DNA of 64,000 bases from Dioscorea cayenensis subsp. rotundata (lineage: Eukaryota; Streptophyta; Magnoliopsida; Dioscoreales; Dioscoreaceae). The translations under genes and the position numbers were made by a program. The DNA lies in NCBI RefSeq assembly GCF_009730915.1, contig NC_052475.1:23807016-23871015 (forward strand), given 5' to 3'. The notes beneath the pieces were generated by a model that saw nothing but the letters and a program-made list of their open reading frames with translations, was not told the DNA's origin and did no database searches. Position 1 is the first letter of the stretch. Each line of letters starts with the position of its first letter. Of this stretch, positions 13,101-25,300 are shown in pieces.

Positions 13101-14110
13101 GGAAAGAACTGGTTGTTGTTGGCCTTCAGTACACTTTGGAGAACATCATTTGCATATTAACAATAGCAAATCATTTGGTTATGTTAGGGCTGTTAACATG
13201 CCAGCGCTGGGCTGATGACAACCCAGCCCTGCACTGTAGTTGTGAGGCCTGATCATCTCTTGAATAATTCCCAGAGTTGGCAATAACTCCTGTTACGACA
13301 TCAGCCCTTCCATTGACATCACAAATGCATGATAGAACATAGTGGATCATCTTTGTTAGGCTAATTTGAAAGCGAAACCCTTGTGATATAGAATAACTCT
13401 GACCTATGCTATTTCATGGGAGGATGAAGAGAACATGAATTGTTGTTGCACAAGGCTAATCCTTGTATGTCGTGATTTTGTTTCTGAATCTTTATAAAGT
13501 TTTGGTTAAATATGTAGATCTTGTATGCCTGTTCACTCTTTTTTTGAAGGTTTATTTTGAATTTGGAAAGATGAGGCTCATTGACTGTGATTTATCATGC
13601 CTGTAGGGGTGGCATTATTTTTTGGGCTGACACGGTTGGCCCTCGTTACTATATACTCATGTCTCAAGAAGTGGGAAGACATTTATGGTGGCTTCTTTAA
13701 ACCGTCAAAATATTTGGAAGAGAGAGCTAAGAGAGACCTACCTTTGGTATGAATCATCTAATCTTTTTGCTCCCCCTTGTCTAATACATATATATATACA
13801 CACACAAATACTAAAGAAACGTCAAACATGATACTTCTTCATATCCATTATAGTTTTTCATTTATGCAAAGAAGGATTGCATTTGAGTACTTAATTGACA
13901 AATAAAACTTCTTTCATCTAAAATTAAGTCCTTTGTATTGATTGACCTACATTAACAAATCCCCGTTCAAACTAAATTGTACCTCCAAGAACTGGTGGGT
14001 TCGACCCTCGAATAGATTGTTTCATGAATACTGCTACTTAACTGACATTTTTCACCATGTTGCAGAGCATGATGAACTTACCAGAATCTTCGACAAGGTC
14101 ACGCATCTAA
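4156..14110 (+). CDS. AIM1: AIM1-type peroxisomal multifunctional protein (enoyl-CoA hydratase / 3-hydroxyacyl-CoA dehydrogenase)
   Basis: Carries out the hydratase and L-3-hydroxyacyl-CoA dehydrogenase steps of peroxisomal beta-oxidation. Exons: 4156-4249, 4783-4854, 5396-5458, 5541-5597, 5773-5840, 5944-6025, 6138-6193, 6808-7110, 7454-7540, 7956-8130, 8390-8511, 8997-9160, 10866-11120, 11998-12119, 12213-12334, 12435-12583, 13607-13746, 14066-14110; about 724 residues, as in Arabidopsis AIM1. The N-terminal crotonase domain shows [21 protein letters not shown] and [16 protein letters not shown] with both catalytic Glu positions. The NAD-binding motif is [17 protein letters not shown] catalytic motifs are [22 protein letters not shown] and [21 protein letters not shown] and [10 protein letters not shown] place it with AIM1 rather than MFP2. 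It ends in Ser-Arg-Ile, a PTS1-like signal. Exon 17 carries one extra base near 13650: read literally, translation stops at 13698-13700 and loses the last ~35 residues and the PTS1. Confidence 0.93.
9248..9462 (+). repeat. Short tandem duplication in AIM1 intron 12
   Basis: A block containing gcagattatggtgc, then gttttaggtttg, then caacattttatcaggcattt, then gtccttgggtgca occurs twice (starts about 9248 and 9336; the second halves at about 9299 and 9426). It has no coding content and is intron-internal. Confidence 0.7.
9843..10370 (+). repeat. Two-copy tandem duplication (267-bp unit) in AIM1 intron 12
   Basis: Copies start with gagctctagcttgctttt at 9843 and 10110 and both end in gaaagtactt. 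Only a handful of differences are visible, including a short deletion after atggtgca in copy 2. With the duplication just upstream, intron 12 (9161-10865) is the longest intron of the gene and appears to have grown by repeated local duplication. An A-rich tract at 10615-10639 follows. Confidence 0.85.
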
Positions 14111-15543
14111 GAGCCCAGTGATTTTGAGGACGTACCTACCATGGTGGATAATTTCAATTGCTTATGTGCAAATACTGGGCACATATGCACCATCAAAGCT
14201 AAAGAAGCTCCATTCGGTCGGGAGTTAAAAATAATTGTGAAAAATAACTTAATTTTAAACTTATTTAGCTTGTCGTGTTACTGTCAGTAGTATTTATTGA
14301 AAGTTAGCTTGGGCAGCTCAATTTCAGTTAATAGGGATTTTATGTTTCCTGGAACAGTGTCAATGATCAATAAAATTTAGTTAGCATTTGCAAGCCCTTG
14401 TTCCGAAAGGGGCATAAATAAACATGCTGTAAATGAAACGCTTTGCAATGGTTTATCAAACAGGATGAAATAAATGACTTAAAAGTTCTTGTTAATTATT
14501 TATGGGTTATTATTGTTATTTGCCAATGCTTTCATATTATCATATGCAAATATTTGGCTTGATAAGAATTCCATGGACAAGCTGAACTGAAAGCCTATAT
14601 GTCATATGCCAGTCCCAATTTTTGAATATTTTGTGAATTAGTTTTTGTGAATAAATTCATGAACGATCAAGCATTATGTTTTGACAATTAAGCATATTTG
14701 GGGTTATTATTATTATTTTTAAATCACTCAATGTTGGTCAAATATTATTTTGATAATTGAATTTTGATTTGTTTCAAAATGCTCATTAAAATTACTAATC
14801 ATTTTAGAGGCATGTCACCTAATAGATTAGTATTTTTATTAACTGACGTGGAGGCCGAGAAAAATTTAGTCATCGCACTGCCAAAAAGTGATCTATGGCT
14901 TACAATTATAAAAGATGCTAGTCCATCATGTGATCTACCGCTGAACTGATTAGTAACTTTAATAAGTATTTGAGAAACAAATCAAAATTTAGTAATAAAA
15001 AATGATATTTGATCAAAATTCGGTAATTTTACTTAAAAAAAGAATTAACTACATATTTGGCTAGTTGAGCATTTAATTATTAATAAAAAAAAAAATTAAA
15101 GTGATTTGGCGAATTTGGTGGCCGCCAAGTTACCTACTTGTCATAAGTTCATAACTCATAAGCGAAGATGATCAGCAGAGACATCCACGTGGAAATACCG
15201 AAAGGAGAAAACACAGCAATGTCTCCCTTTTTTAAAACAAAATATTTACCAAAATAGTAGTATAAATTAATTATACATAACATATCAATTTAATTGGAGA
15301 ATTTATAAAATCAACTAATACATCACAAGCAATGAAATCATCTAACTTTTATCATGAATAACTAGTTTGAATAATGGTGTAAAACTAATCAAATCTTTAA
15401 TTAAAGATGGAGACTCAGCAATCACAAATGACAATAAGCTTCCAACAGCACACAATGGCTGTTGGATGTTATACAAAAGCACATCAATGTGCTTTCTCAT
15501 ATATACTTCCCTTTTTCTTTTTTCTTTTTATTTATTTCATTTT
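14111..15543. other. Convergent intergenic region between AIM1 and the CPP gene
   Basis: 3' ends of both genes fall here. Possible polyadenylation signals for AIM1 include aataaa near 14369 and 14415. The rest is AT-rich without recognisable coding. A short open frame at 14764-14946 has no motif and is not called. Confidence 0.5.
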
Positions 15544-18500
15544 CTACAATTCAGAATTCTCTAACTTGGGTTTAATGTTCCCATTTTCCTTGGTCGTTGG
15601 GCGTCCTGCTTTTGGAGGCAGAAAATTACTGAATGTAGGAAATGCATTTGAAGACCCTGGTCCTACCTCTTCAGTACTTGAAATGGAACCTCTAGTAATG
15701 GTATTATTGGCTGAAGCCTGAGGATGAGGTGAAGTTTCTGGCTTGGAGGCCTTCATCGCATACTTTTCCTCTGCATTGAAACAAGTTGGCAAAGATCAAT
15801 TTCACCAGTATATAAAAGGACTAAATTATGATAAGCTGATATAATCTGAGTTTTGTAGTGAAGAGCTCAAAGCTGCGAAAATCTTCTGAAAATAAACAGA
15901 GACACAGTTGCTGCCACATCCACAGATCTTGGTTTTGTCATTCTCATGTCATAAAACACTACTTTGGTTGCTTTCAGTAATGACAAGGAGAACTGAGTAA
16001 ACAAAGTAGAATACATGCCTGGGGCCAAAACTTGTTACTGTAAATTCAATTTTTAATATCATCTTGTGCATAACAACTATATATAATAAAAAACTTCTAC
16101 AAAGGCATGATGATTGAGATCAAGGCTTTGTATAACTAATATGTGAATTGCATCGATTTCAGCTACCATACAACCCTACTTGATTGTAAATTTTTAGTTA
16201 ATATAATCACAAGCATTTACAAAGGCATGATGATTGAGATCAAGGGTTCATATAAGCAGTATACTACATAGTATAGGTTTCAGCTATGGCTCAGAGAGGC
16301 ATAAGAATGAGTGCAAGAGAAATGATTTTGTGATAAGTAATGCACAGATGTCATTAAGCCAAATTGTAGTTTACCTTTCATTTTTCCACAGGTAACGAGT
16401 TTCCATAGACAGTCCCGAAATTCTGTCAGCACGCATCTCTCTTGCTCTGCATAAACTTCTGTCAAATTGTTGTCATATGATAATCTTGTGGACGTATTGG
16501 TGCATTGGGAAGTCATGAACATTTCATCCTGCTCATCACACATTAACGCTAGTGTTCCAGGCGACATCGGTCGTCCATCTTTCGGCACATCAGAAGCACC
16601 GTCAAACCCAGATTCCTCACAGCTCATTTTATCAGCATTGCTTACATGCGAGCAGTTATCAGCTGATGTTCTTCGATTATCAGGCTCTTTCTGGTTATGA
16701 TCTCTGTGTTGGTTTGATGAAGCAAGCGCAATTTCTGCTTGATCTTCCTTCTGCCTTGGATTTTCATCATGGACTTTTGTATCTGTATACACAGAATATT
16801 AGCAAATTGTAAGGTCTCATTACTGGAAAATAATCTTGAATTTAGATTGGCCATCAAACAAGTCAAGCTCTGGTTGGAAATGAAACTGCATTAGCAGTCA
16901 TATACCGGCAAATCTTTTGGCAGCTTCTCCTGAAACTACCACCAAAAGTTTGCAGAGTTCCTTCACATCATCTGGTTGGATAATATCAGCTAGAAGAGGC
17001 CTTCAGAATAAAGAATAATAGTTAGAGCCAACACTGTGGCCTTTGGAAATAACAATGGCACCATCAGAAACTAGATCCAAAGAAAAATATATTTGGAGGA
17101 ACTAATTATTAATGTAGACCTGTAAACAACTTTTGAAGGTCCAGGTGTAGCAGAATTAACTGCACGTGCAACTGGAGTAGTTCCAAAGGAAGCAGATCCT
17201 AATGTCTTCAGAGGATTAGGCTGAAAATAATCATTCTTTATTAGCGAAGACATTGGCACTGTGATTCAAACAGCAAAAAGTAATTGGATTCATAGCAGAT
17301 AGTATTTTAAAATATTCCAAAATTTAAAACAGGGTAAATTGTGTAAAGTATATTTTCCTACAAGATAATTCTCTAGTGCCTGAGATTTCATAAATATGAG
17401 AGCAGAAGTGTGCAGCAAGTACCGGCTGGAATTGCACAAGCCTGTTAATGGGTTGATCCTTCACTGCTGCACTAAAAGAGAGATCCTGACTTTTCCTCTT
17501 CTTAGAAACTGGAGAGGAGACATAGCCAGATGACCCAATGGCTCCATTAGCAGCAGCATTGGCTGCCTGCTGCATGTAGGTCAGGTTGCCTCCATGGTCA
17601 CCATGAAAAAGAGCTCTTCTTTCTTCACTTCCATCGAAGTTTTTGCAGTCTATACACTTACAATTTTCAGAGCAAAGAATATTGGCCTGGAAGCACTCAC
17701 AATACTTTTTAAGGCAATTAGACTTCTTGCAGTGGCAACCCTTGTTGTGCTTCCCAAGCAAAGGAAGGTCACCAGCCTCCTCCTAGCATACAGAATAGTT
17801 CTGTATCAGTGAAACTAAGAATTTTTATAAATCCATAAAAGTGCTTATAAATGCTTCTCAGAATTTGATAAATGTCATAATAATAAGCCCAATTTCCATT
17901 TGAGGGTCAATTTAATGAGATTTCTGTATATTTCTGCTAAAGCTCTCAGATGGCGAAGTTTTTGTTTGAAACGGCAGATTGCAGAGAGGTGATTTATATT
18001 TTTTGGAAGAACAGACTAAATTATCATGCAATAAGAAGACCTAATATATTATCTGGAGTTGTGAACCAGTATATGCAAAATAAACCACCTGGATGTTACC
18101 TCATTTCTTTGCTGTGATGAAAAGTGAAAGGTAGAACAACCTTGCACTTATTTATTTATTTATTTATTATTTGCTAGGTTAAAAGTGCACAAGGTCCACA
18201 CAAATCAGCTTAGCCTCCAAAGATTAAATGAAAATATTAATCAATCCATGTTATTTTCGTTTTATTTAGAATGCACAGACTCCAACAATTAATGGAAAAT
18301 ATTAGTCCAAATCTGTTATTTTCATTTTGTTTCAAATGCATGGTTTCAGGTTAGATCGCTAAAGAAGTTAAGTTACTGATTCATGGACAAGTTAGTATAG
18401 GAAATGTGTAATATAAAATGAAAAAGTGCTGCAGAACAGTCAAACCACTGCAGATAGTGTACTCATATAATTGTCCAGCAATGAATTTTGTCAACAAAAG

Positions 18501-21245
18501 AACAAGTAACATTAATATTTTAAGATCAAGACTACTTACTCTGATGTCCCTTATTGCATGTGGGCTATTACCAATCTTCGGGCGAAAGGCATTAGGGTTC
18601 CTCTCCAAAGTAACTTCAACAGCCTCTTGTCTAGCAGCCTCGTTCTCAACATTGTTGCAACAGTTAACACAGTTGCATCCATCGCAGTAAACCCCAGATG
18701 CAAAACATTCACAGTACCTAATAATGCCCCATAAAAGAAATTAACCTTCATATTCAACAATCTTGTGGCAGGCCAATGTCATTACAAAAATATAGCGTTG
18801 GGCAAGTGATCGACCCTAGCAGTAAAAGCAATCAGAAGACAGATGACAACAAATTATAACATGCATATCAGAATGTTAACTCCAACATGCATCTTGGCAT
18901 TTGTGAAGATGCCAATTGTGCTATAGCTACTAAAGGGCAACTGATGAATATAACCAAGACAGACCTTTCAGCTTTAAAATGGATTGCCACTATGGAATAT
19001 GAATCTATCATAATTTTATAATATTTCCAAACAACATGAAAGCAAACAACTAGGACAAGAGGGCTAAACAGAAGGAAATGACAAAAAACTAAGGAACTGA
19101 AAAGGAAGTTTCCTCTTAAAAATAGGACTATGAAAAGAACAAGAAACCCAATTGGCCAGTAGGACAGTCCATCTGGGGGGTTACGTGGTGTAAGTTCATA
19201 GCAACAGCGTGCAGACTCAACGGACACGTGTTGAACAGAATTTCAAAAATTTGCACTTAGTTGGATTCTCTTAAAAATGATTGACTAATTATAGTGGCCA
19301 TTAGAAGCCTTAAATAATGAACTATAACTATTTTGGAAGTGTTCAAAATAGTCATATAGATTTAACTTTTACATATGATAACAGTCCAATTCATGTTATT
19401 CTCCATGAAAACTATCTTCCACTAACACATGCCTATTTAGCATCATTATGATTTGAAAATGTTCCAGCTACTTTCAATTGAATATCAGCTCCAGTTCACT
19501 GCTATTCAAAGGATGCCATAACTATATGTGAACAAATAAAGTAATTGATTCTAAATAGTCCTAAGTAATTGTCAGTGATGTTGATAGCAACTTTCCTTCA
19601 AAAAAGTCTTAAAAGAAACTTGCCAATGACACAGTTATTACCTAATCAAGCCAACCTGGCTTCTGCATGAATTATATATTGTCTGGAATGACTTCAACTG
19701 TCATCTTGTCTGGAATGACTTTATGCCATCGCCTTCAATTTGTGACCAATCACCAAAAGCTCTAATTTATAGTTTTTCTACATGCTATGCACCATGATAT
19801 GCTGCGCAATTTGGATTTAATGCTACTAAGAAACTAATCAAACCAATCGTTCAAGGTCAAGGGCCAGGTTATTGGAGAGGGGATGCAGAATTGTGAGCCT
19901 AGATGAATAACTATGCGGTCAAGAGGACACCATACTCTCTAACAGATCAAAATCAAAGGGCACAAACTCTAGACTCAGTATGTGCAAGGTTTCCAAAAGA
20001 TACTCAGGGAGAACAGAAGATGAATTATGAACAGGTCATAAGGATCACATGCATTTTACCAATTTATAAAAACAAAGTACACAATAATAGTTCTACAGTA
20101 TATCAACAAAAAATTAGACAAGTAACCTACAGCTTCAAGCATTTTGAGTGCCTGCAATTGCATTGCTTCTGCTTTTTTGGAGTACTATCCTTCACTTCGT
20201 ATATAGGACGTGCTCGTGATCGAGGGGACTCTGGTTTACTAGAGAAGAAGATGGATGATAATGATGATCAGTAATCAAACAATAATTTGTGAATGTTAAG
20301 ATTCATTTGATGTCAACAAAAGCTTCCTGAATAGCATTACAGATGATCTTCATTTAAAAAAGTTCCCAGAAAACATATGGTGAATCTTGATAGTCGACTA
20401 AATATCATTTAAAACTTGAACTCAAACAAAGTTCACGTAGGTTAGAACTGCGATCACCACTTCAAAATTCTTAAAATTATATCTATAGAATATCAAAGCA
20501 ACAAATGCACTAAAAAGTACTCATTGTTTGAGCTTGTATCGAGACAGGAACTTGATTTTTAACACGCGGGCGCACACACACCCAAAAAAACAAAAAAGGG
20601 GTAAGAAAGACAGGAGAAAATTATATAATATATCCCCAGGAGGTCATCAAATCAAAGATTTAAAAGGCATCTCATTCACCAAAACTAATATCCAGTTCTT
20701 TTATATAAATCATGTAGCATGCAAAGGTTAAGAAATTCATCAGTTATTCAGAATATCTGAGAAAATTGCAAATCAAATAAACCCCTTGTTACACCTTTGA
20801 AAATTGAAACTTGGGATAGAACTATCCCTGATTATCACAAATCTCGTGCCTCGGGAGAAAAAAAGCAAAAAATAAACTCAATTCTTCTGCCTATCGCTTT
20901 CCCATTCAGAGAAAACAATCAGACTGGAAAACTCAAACCAATCGAAATAGTAAATCAATAAAAGCTGAAGTCTTAGATTTGAAAAATCAGCGACAAACAT
21001 AATAGTCAAAAACATGAACTTTACAAGGATCAACGCCAAGGAGCTCACACAGGCATTGGGACCGGAGGCCTCGAGGCCGGAACCGAAGACTGAGACAACG
21101 GCTGCGCCGATGGCTTCTCCTGAGGCTGTGCCTGAGCCGCCGCCGTAGAGGCGCCAAACGCGGCGGTGAAATCGAGCTGACGCACAAGCTTCTTAGGCGG
21201 CATCTCCGCCGCCACTGGTTGCACGCCAGGCTCCATGCTCGACAT
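15544..21245 (-). CDS. CPP/TSO1-like CXC-domain DNA-binding protein (TCX family)
   Basis: TSO1/tesmin-like CXC proteins bind CHC-type promoter elements, and relatives sit in DREAM-type complexes controlling cell-cycle and reproductive genes. Exons (minus): 21049-21245, 20131-20238, 18540-18717, 17423-17782, 17120-17220, 16906-17000, 16375-16782, 15544-15770; phases close exactly at 557 residues. The opening contains [15 protein letters not shown], typical of the family. CXC repeat 1 (about residues 91-125, [19 protein letters not shown] then CDGCNCVNC) is split across exons 2 and 3. The RNPxAFxPKI linker follows. CXC repeat 2 (about 176-209, [20 protein letters not shown] then [13 protein letters not shown]) is in exon 4. 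All metal-binding cysteines are present. C-terminal blocks include [24 protein letters not shown] and a VYAEQER helix. The start at 21245 is the first of several close Met codons before the MPPKK block; Met 21320 is also in frame. Closest to the TCX5/TCX6 type. Confidence 0.93.
16097..16288. repeat. Two-copy repeat in CPP intron 7
   Basis: acaaaggcatgatgattgag occurs at about 16098 and 16217, and the flanking sequence down to ggtttcagcta / gatttcagcta is also shared. This implies a ~119-bp tandem duplication inside the intron between exons 7 and 8. No function is inferred. Confidence 0.65.
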
Positions 21246-21454
21246 CAAATCACAAGTCCCCAATCCGTGACAACCGGAGGCGGGAGCTCGATCCACAACG
21301 CCAGAAGCTAATCCAACCACGAGAATTCACCGAATAAGAGGAATCAAGTAAGAAACGAGAACGAATTACAAGATTTAGGCAGAAGCGATAAAGGAGATGG
21401 ATTGGGAGCGAAGGGGAAGAGAGCCAGAGGCTTTGGCCTTTGCCTTTGGGGGTC

Positions 21455-21490
21455 TCTCTCTCTCTCTCTTTGTTTTCTCTCTCCCTCTCG
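21455..21490. repeat. CT/GA microsatellite in the CPP 5' leader region
   Basis: A (TC)n-rich tract, ctctctctctctctt, lies about 210 bases upstream of the start codon. On the minus strand it is a GA-rich leader or promoter element. Similar GA/CT tracts precede several plant genes here; any role as a GAGA-type element is inference. Confidence 0.5.
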
Positions 21491-21499
21491 ACTTTTGAA

Positions 21500-22391
21500 A
21501 TCAAAAGTTCTAATATTGGACGGACAGATTAAAGCGAGATGGTGATCAGCGGATGGCAATGCGTTCAAATCTAACGGCTGGAATTCATAGGCATCGAGAT
21601 ATTGGGTTGGTGACCGTCCGATCGCCCACGAGCCTTGTCCTTGTGCGTTTCGCCTTGTGTTCTTTATTCAGGAGTTTTTCGCGCTTTGCCCCTTGAAAAT
21701 TGTGAGAACTTTGAAACCTGGGGGTATCAGAGAATTTTAGATTTACTGAGGGGTGGTTTGCAAGAAAGGTTATGTTCCGGTTTTTATGGTGGGTTTTTCC
21801 CGCGAAAAACCACGGTAGGGGAATCTGTTGACACGTGTAAGATGATTGTGATCATGGCCGTTCATGAGTATATAAACAGAATACGGTTGAAATGGTTGCC
21901 ATTGGATCTAGGAAGGTTTAAGAACCTTCAAAACTAAATTAAAATACAGAAAACCTGATCCCTATTAATTAAAATTTACATTTTAATGCTCCAAAGATAT
22001 GGATAAGAGTTGATATAATGAATTATATGAATTTAAGCTTAAAAAAAAAGAGGCCTATTTTCTAATTAATTAGCTTAACTAATATGAGAGGCTCCAGAAG
22101 ACTAGCAATGCAATAAATCATTGGCCGCCAAACAATCTCCAACCTGCCGCCATTTAAACGACAGCAAAAGACAAGATAAAATTTCACCGTTGGAGAAACA
22201 CTGGCATTAACAAATATACCGACTTAGATCAACGTGAGATATCAAACAGAACAACGTCTGAATAAGAATTCTAAAAAACGTCAAAATCCTTCCCTCCCTT
22301 GGTGAGCACACGATCAAGGTATAGTGATGACCTTTATGAGAAATGATACAGCTACTAAAAAAAACAGGAACTCATTCTTCATAAACAGCTA
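21500..22391. other. Intergenic region between CPP promoter and the 3' end of the zinc-finger gene
   Basis: Holds the CPP promoter side (21500-21950) and the 3' untranslated side of the RanBP2 zinc-finger gene (about 22100-22391). No additional gene is supported. An open frame at 21635-21934 (+) lacks motifs and is probably chance. Confidence 0.45.
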
Positions 22392-25300
22392 TCACCGGTC
22401 CTTCCATGCAGTACTTCGGCCTTGGCTGATGAAAGCATCATTGCCCCTCACATAACCACGGCCACCATGACCACCACCACGACGACGACTGATATCCAAA
22501 TCATCACTCCTCCCATGACTGATGAATGAATTGTCGTAGTGACGATCACCTCTGCCACGGCCCATGAACGGTGCTCGAACAGGTCTCTTCCCCACAGGAG
22601 ATTGGCTCCTCTCCCTTGTGTTGTTAATCCACCTGGTAGGGGGTGGTGATCGAGATCGTCCACCAAATCCCCTTCTCTCAGACATGAAACCATCCCGCTC
22701 AGGATCCCGATGCTCCCATTGATCATGAATTGGCCAGTCAAGTTTGCGCCTTTCACGGTACCCATTGTTATCATAGTCCAGTCTGTCCCTTTCTAGATTA
22801 TCTGGAAATCGAGATCCACCTCCACGCCTTGAAGGTGATCCAGACTCAAAATTGATTGGTTCCCCCATGCCCCAACCACGAGATGGAGATCTGTAGCCAT
22901 TTGTGTCCCTGCGGAAGCCAGGCTCAGGATGCTGCAGTCCAGAAAATTCTTGGGGATAACTGGCGTGGTGGGGGGCTGTGGTAACTCCTCCGAGGACTCC
23001 GACTGGATCCATAACGGTACTCATGACACTTGTTGCAGTGTGTTCGCCGAGCAAAATTCAAGTTTCCACAGCTGAAAAAAATGGCATGTGTTATATTACT
23101 AAAAAAAAATAGAAGAAAGTAAAAAGGAGTGCCATAAACAATGAACATGAATGACAATTAAAAACAATAAGCATAAGGTTTTGATATAGGATCCATTATC
23201 AAGTGTAAGTGGAACAAAGATGGAAGAGGGAGAGACGTTAACACATCTTAACTTGAAACACCAAATTTGAGTGCATGAATATGTTCAGGTGCATGACAAC
23301 TTACGATTGATTTCTGCAAATCCAGTCTCCTTCTCTGGGAGACAAATTCGGGTCATTTCGGTGAACATATTCCCCATCAAAAGGTGATTGCTCGCGTCTA
23401 GATCCATTGTATCCTCTACCAATAGACCTGCCACCCCTTCCACTCCCATAGGAAGGCGAAGTATCACGGAATCTTCCACCCCTCCCACCCCTAAAGCCTC
23501 GACCAATGTGAGGCCTAACAGGATGACCAAAATCTGGATCATGATAATCTGCCCTCCACCGGCATGGAGGTGAAATGGAACCTGCACGCATACCATACCC
23601 TGAAAGCAAGCCGCAAAATCATGAAAAATGTTAAAAACATAAGAAGAAATAACTTAAAAGAGATCCATGAGGGAATCAAATTCCAAGCATGTCTTATGCC
23701 AAACAGTAAAAATCATTGGAATATCACTACCTGCATTATGGTCTCTCCAGCCTGCAAGAGCTGTGAAAGATCTCATAAGTTGCACAAACAACTTGACAAA
23801 TCCATGTCGTGTCTTACCCAAAACTTAATTTATACAAAAAAACCACTATCATACATGAATACAAGAGTTAAATCCATTTAGTCAACCAAACTTTGCAGTT
23901 TAAAACCTATTAGTCACAAGAGCAGTCAACAGATTCTTCTTCAGTCAAATTTATCAGATTCTTCTGAACTACATGCCTTACTATAAGTCCAATAGGCTTC
24001 AGCCATGGTACACTAGATGAAACAAATTCATCAAAGTCTCCAAAGCAAATCATGCAGACACCAATGACCAGGCAATCATATGACTTCAAGGACTTTGATG
24101 TTCTAGCACATAGTTATTAAGTACTAAGACAAAGAGCCACCACTGAAAAAGGCATAAATAATGAGTTTCAAGTGTGAATCAAGGGATGTCATTAAGTTGA
24201 TGCCCCCGCTGTTCCACTGTTCAAACGATCATGCTTCCTTATACTTTTACAAGGTCAATCTGAGGCTGTCCATAATTTAGAAACTTCTTCAGTACAGTCA
24301 CTCATTTAACAATTCAAACATCTTCAATATGCTCCATGCCAAATCCAGCAACGATCCTACAATCATACCATAACAAATGAATCCTTCGGCAAAAACCATT
24401 CATTTTAATTGGTGAACGTGCGGCTTCACTAATAAGTTCCTCTATCCAGATGACACATGGCCACAAGCTTTGGCTTATTCGTTGTCGGCGGCTACTTCAT
24501 TCATATCAAAGGGAGATAATATTGAATCCTTTTATTCAAAAAGGTTAACCGGCAGAATATGTAAACAATCCATCATTTCTCACAAGTTGAAACGGGAAAA
24601 AGATAAACATATCTCATCCAATGATCAATGTAGCAAGAAGGCAACTTGCAAACAGCTGTCTTCAATTCCCTTCAAGAAATCACATGCCACAATGCACCAA
24701 ACTCTGACAATGACGGTCAATTTAAAAGCATAACACTCAAGTTAAATGGGGGTACCAAAATAAAACCTCCGCTTTCATTCATAATCGATTCATAGCCATG
24801 CTGCAAGAGACATAATAACATCATCTGAACCCAACCAAACCCCATCATGAATCTCTAATCCCTCATTCAAATCCATGCCATACAATTCTGGCAAAAGTTT
24901 CAATCGAAGGTTGGCAATATACACAGTTCTGCAACCAAACAGAATAATCTCAAAAGGTATATCTCTACTAATCACATGGCATGCCAGTCCATTTCAAGCC
25001 ATAGCATCAAGACCTGAAGACATTGCCCACCGCAATTGTCAAAATTGCAAACCATTATAAACACTTCTACCAAAATCTCTTGCATCTAACTTCTTCTTTA
25101 CCAAATTCTCTTGCACCTAAGCCAGGAAACTTCAAAGCTGTAACAATACAACAGCAAAATTCAATCTTAATTTGGCATACCCTGGATTTAAACTGATTGA
25201 CCATCATAGTGAACATGTAGAAATCATACGACTATGGTTAGTTACTCCAAACATGGAGACGGAATTGTCCTTGTAAGCATTAATCTGGAATAAGCCGCAA

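Noticed and set aside
13975-14000. gggttcgaccctcg in AIM1 intron 17 as a tRNA or SINE B box
   Set aside because: No A box, acceptor stem or CCA-proximal fold could be matched at a proper distance, so no tRNA or SINE is called.
19903-20274. Open frame of 123 codons (+)
   Set aside because: It overlaps antisense to CPP exon 2 and adjacent intron. The exon with the CXC cysteines explains the openness.
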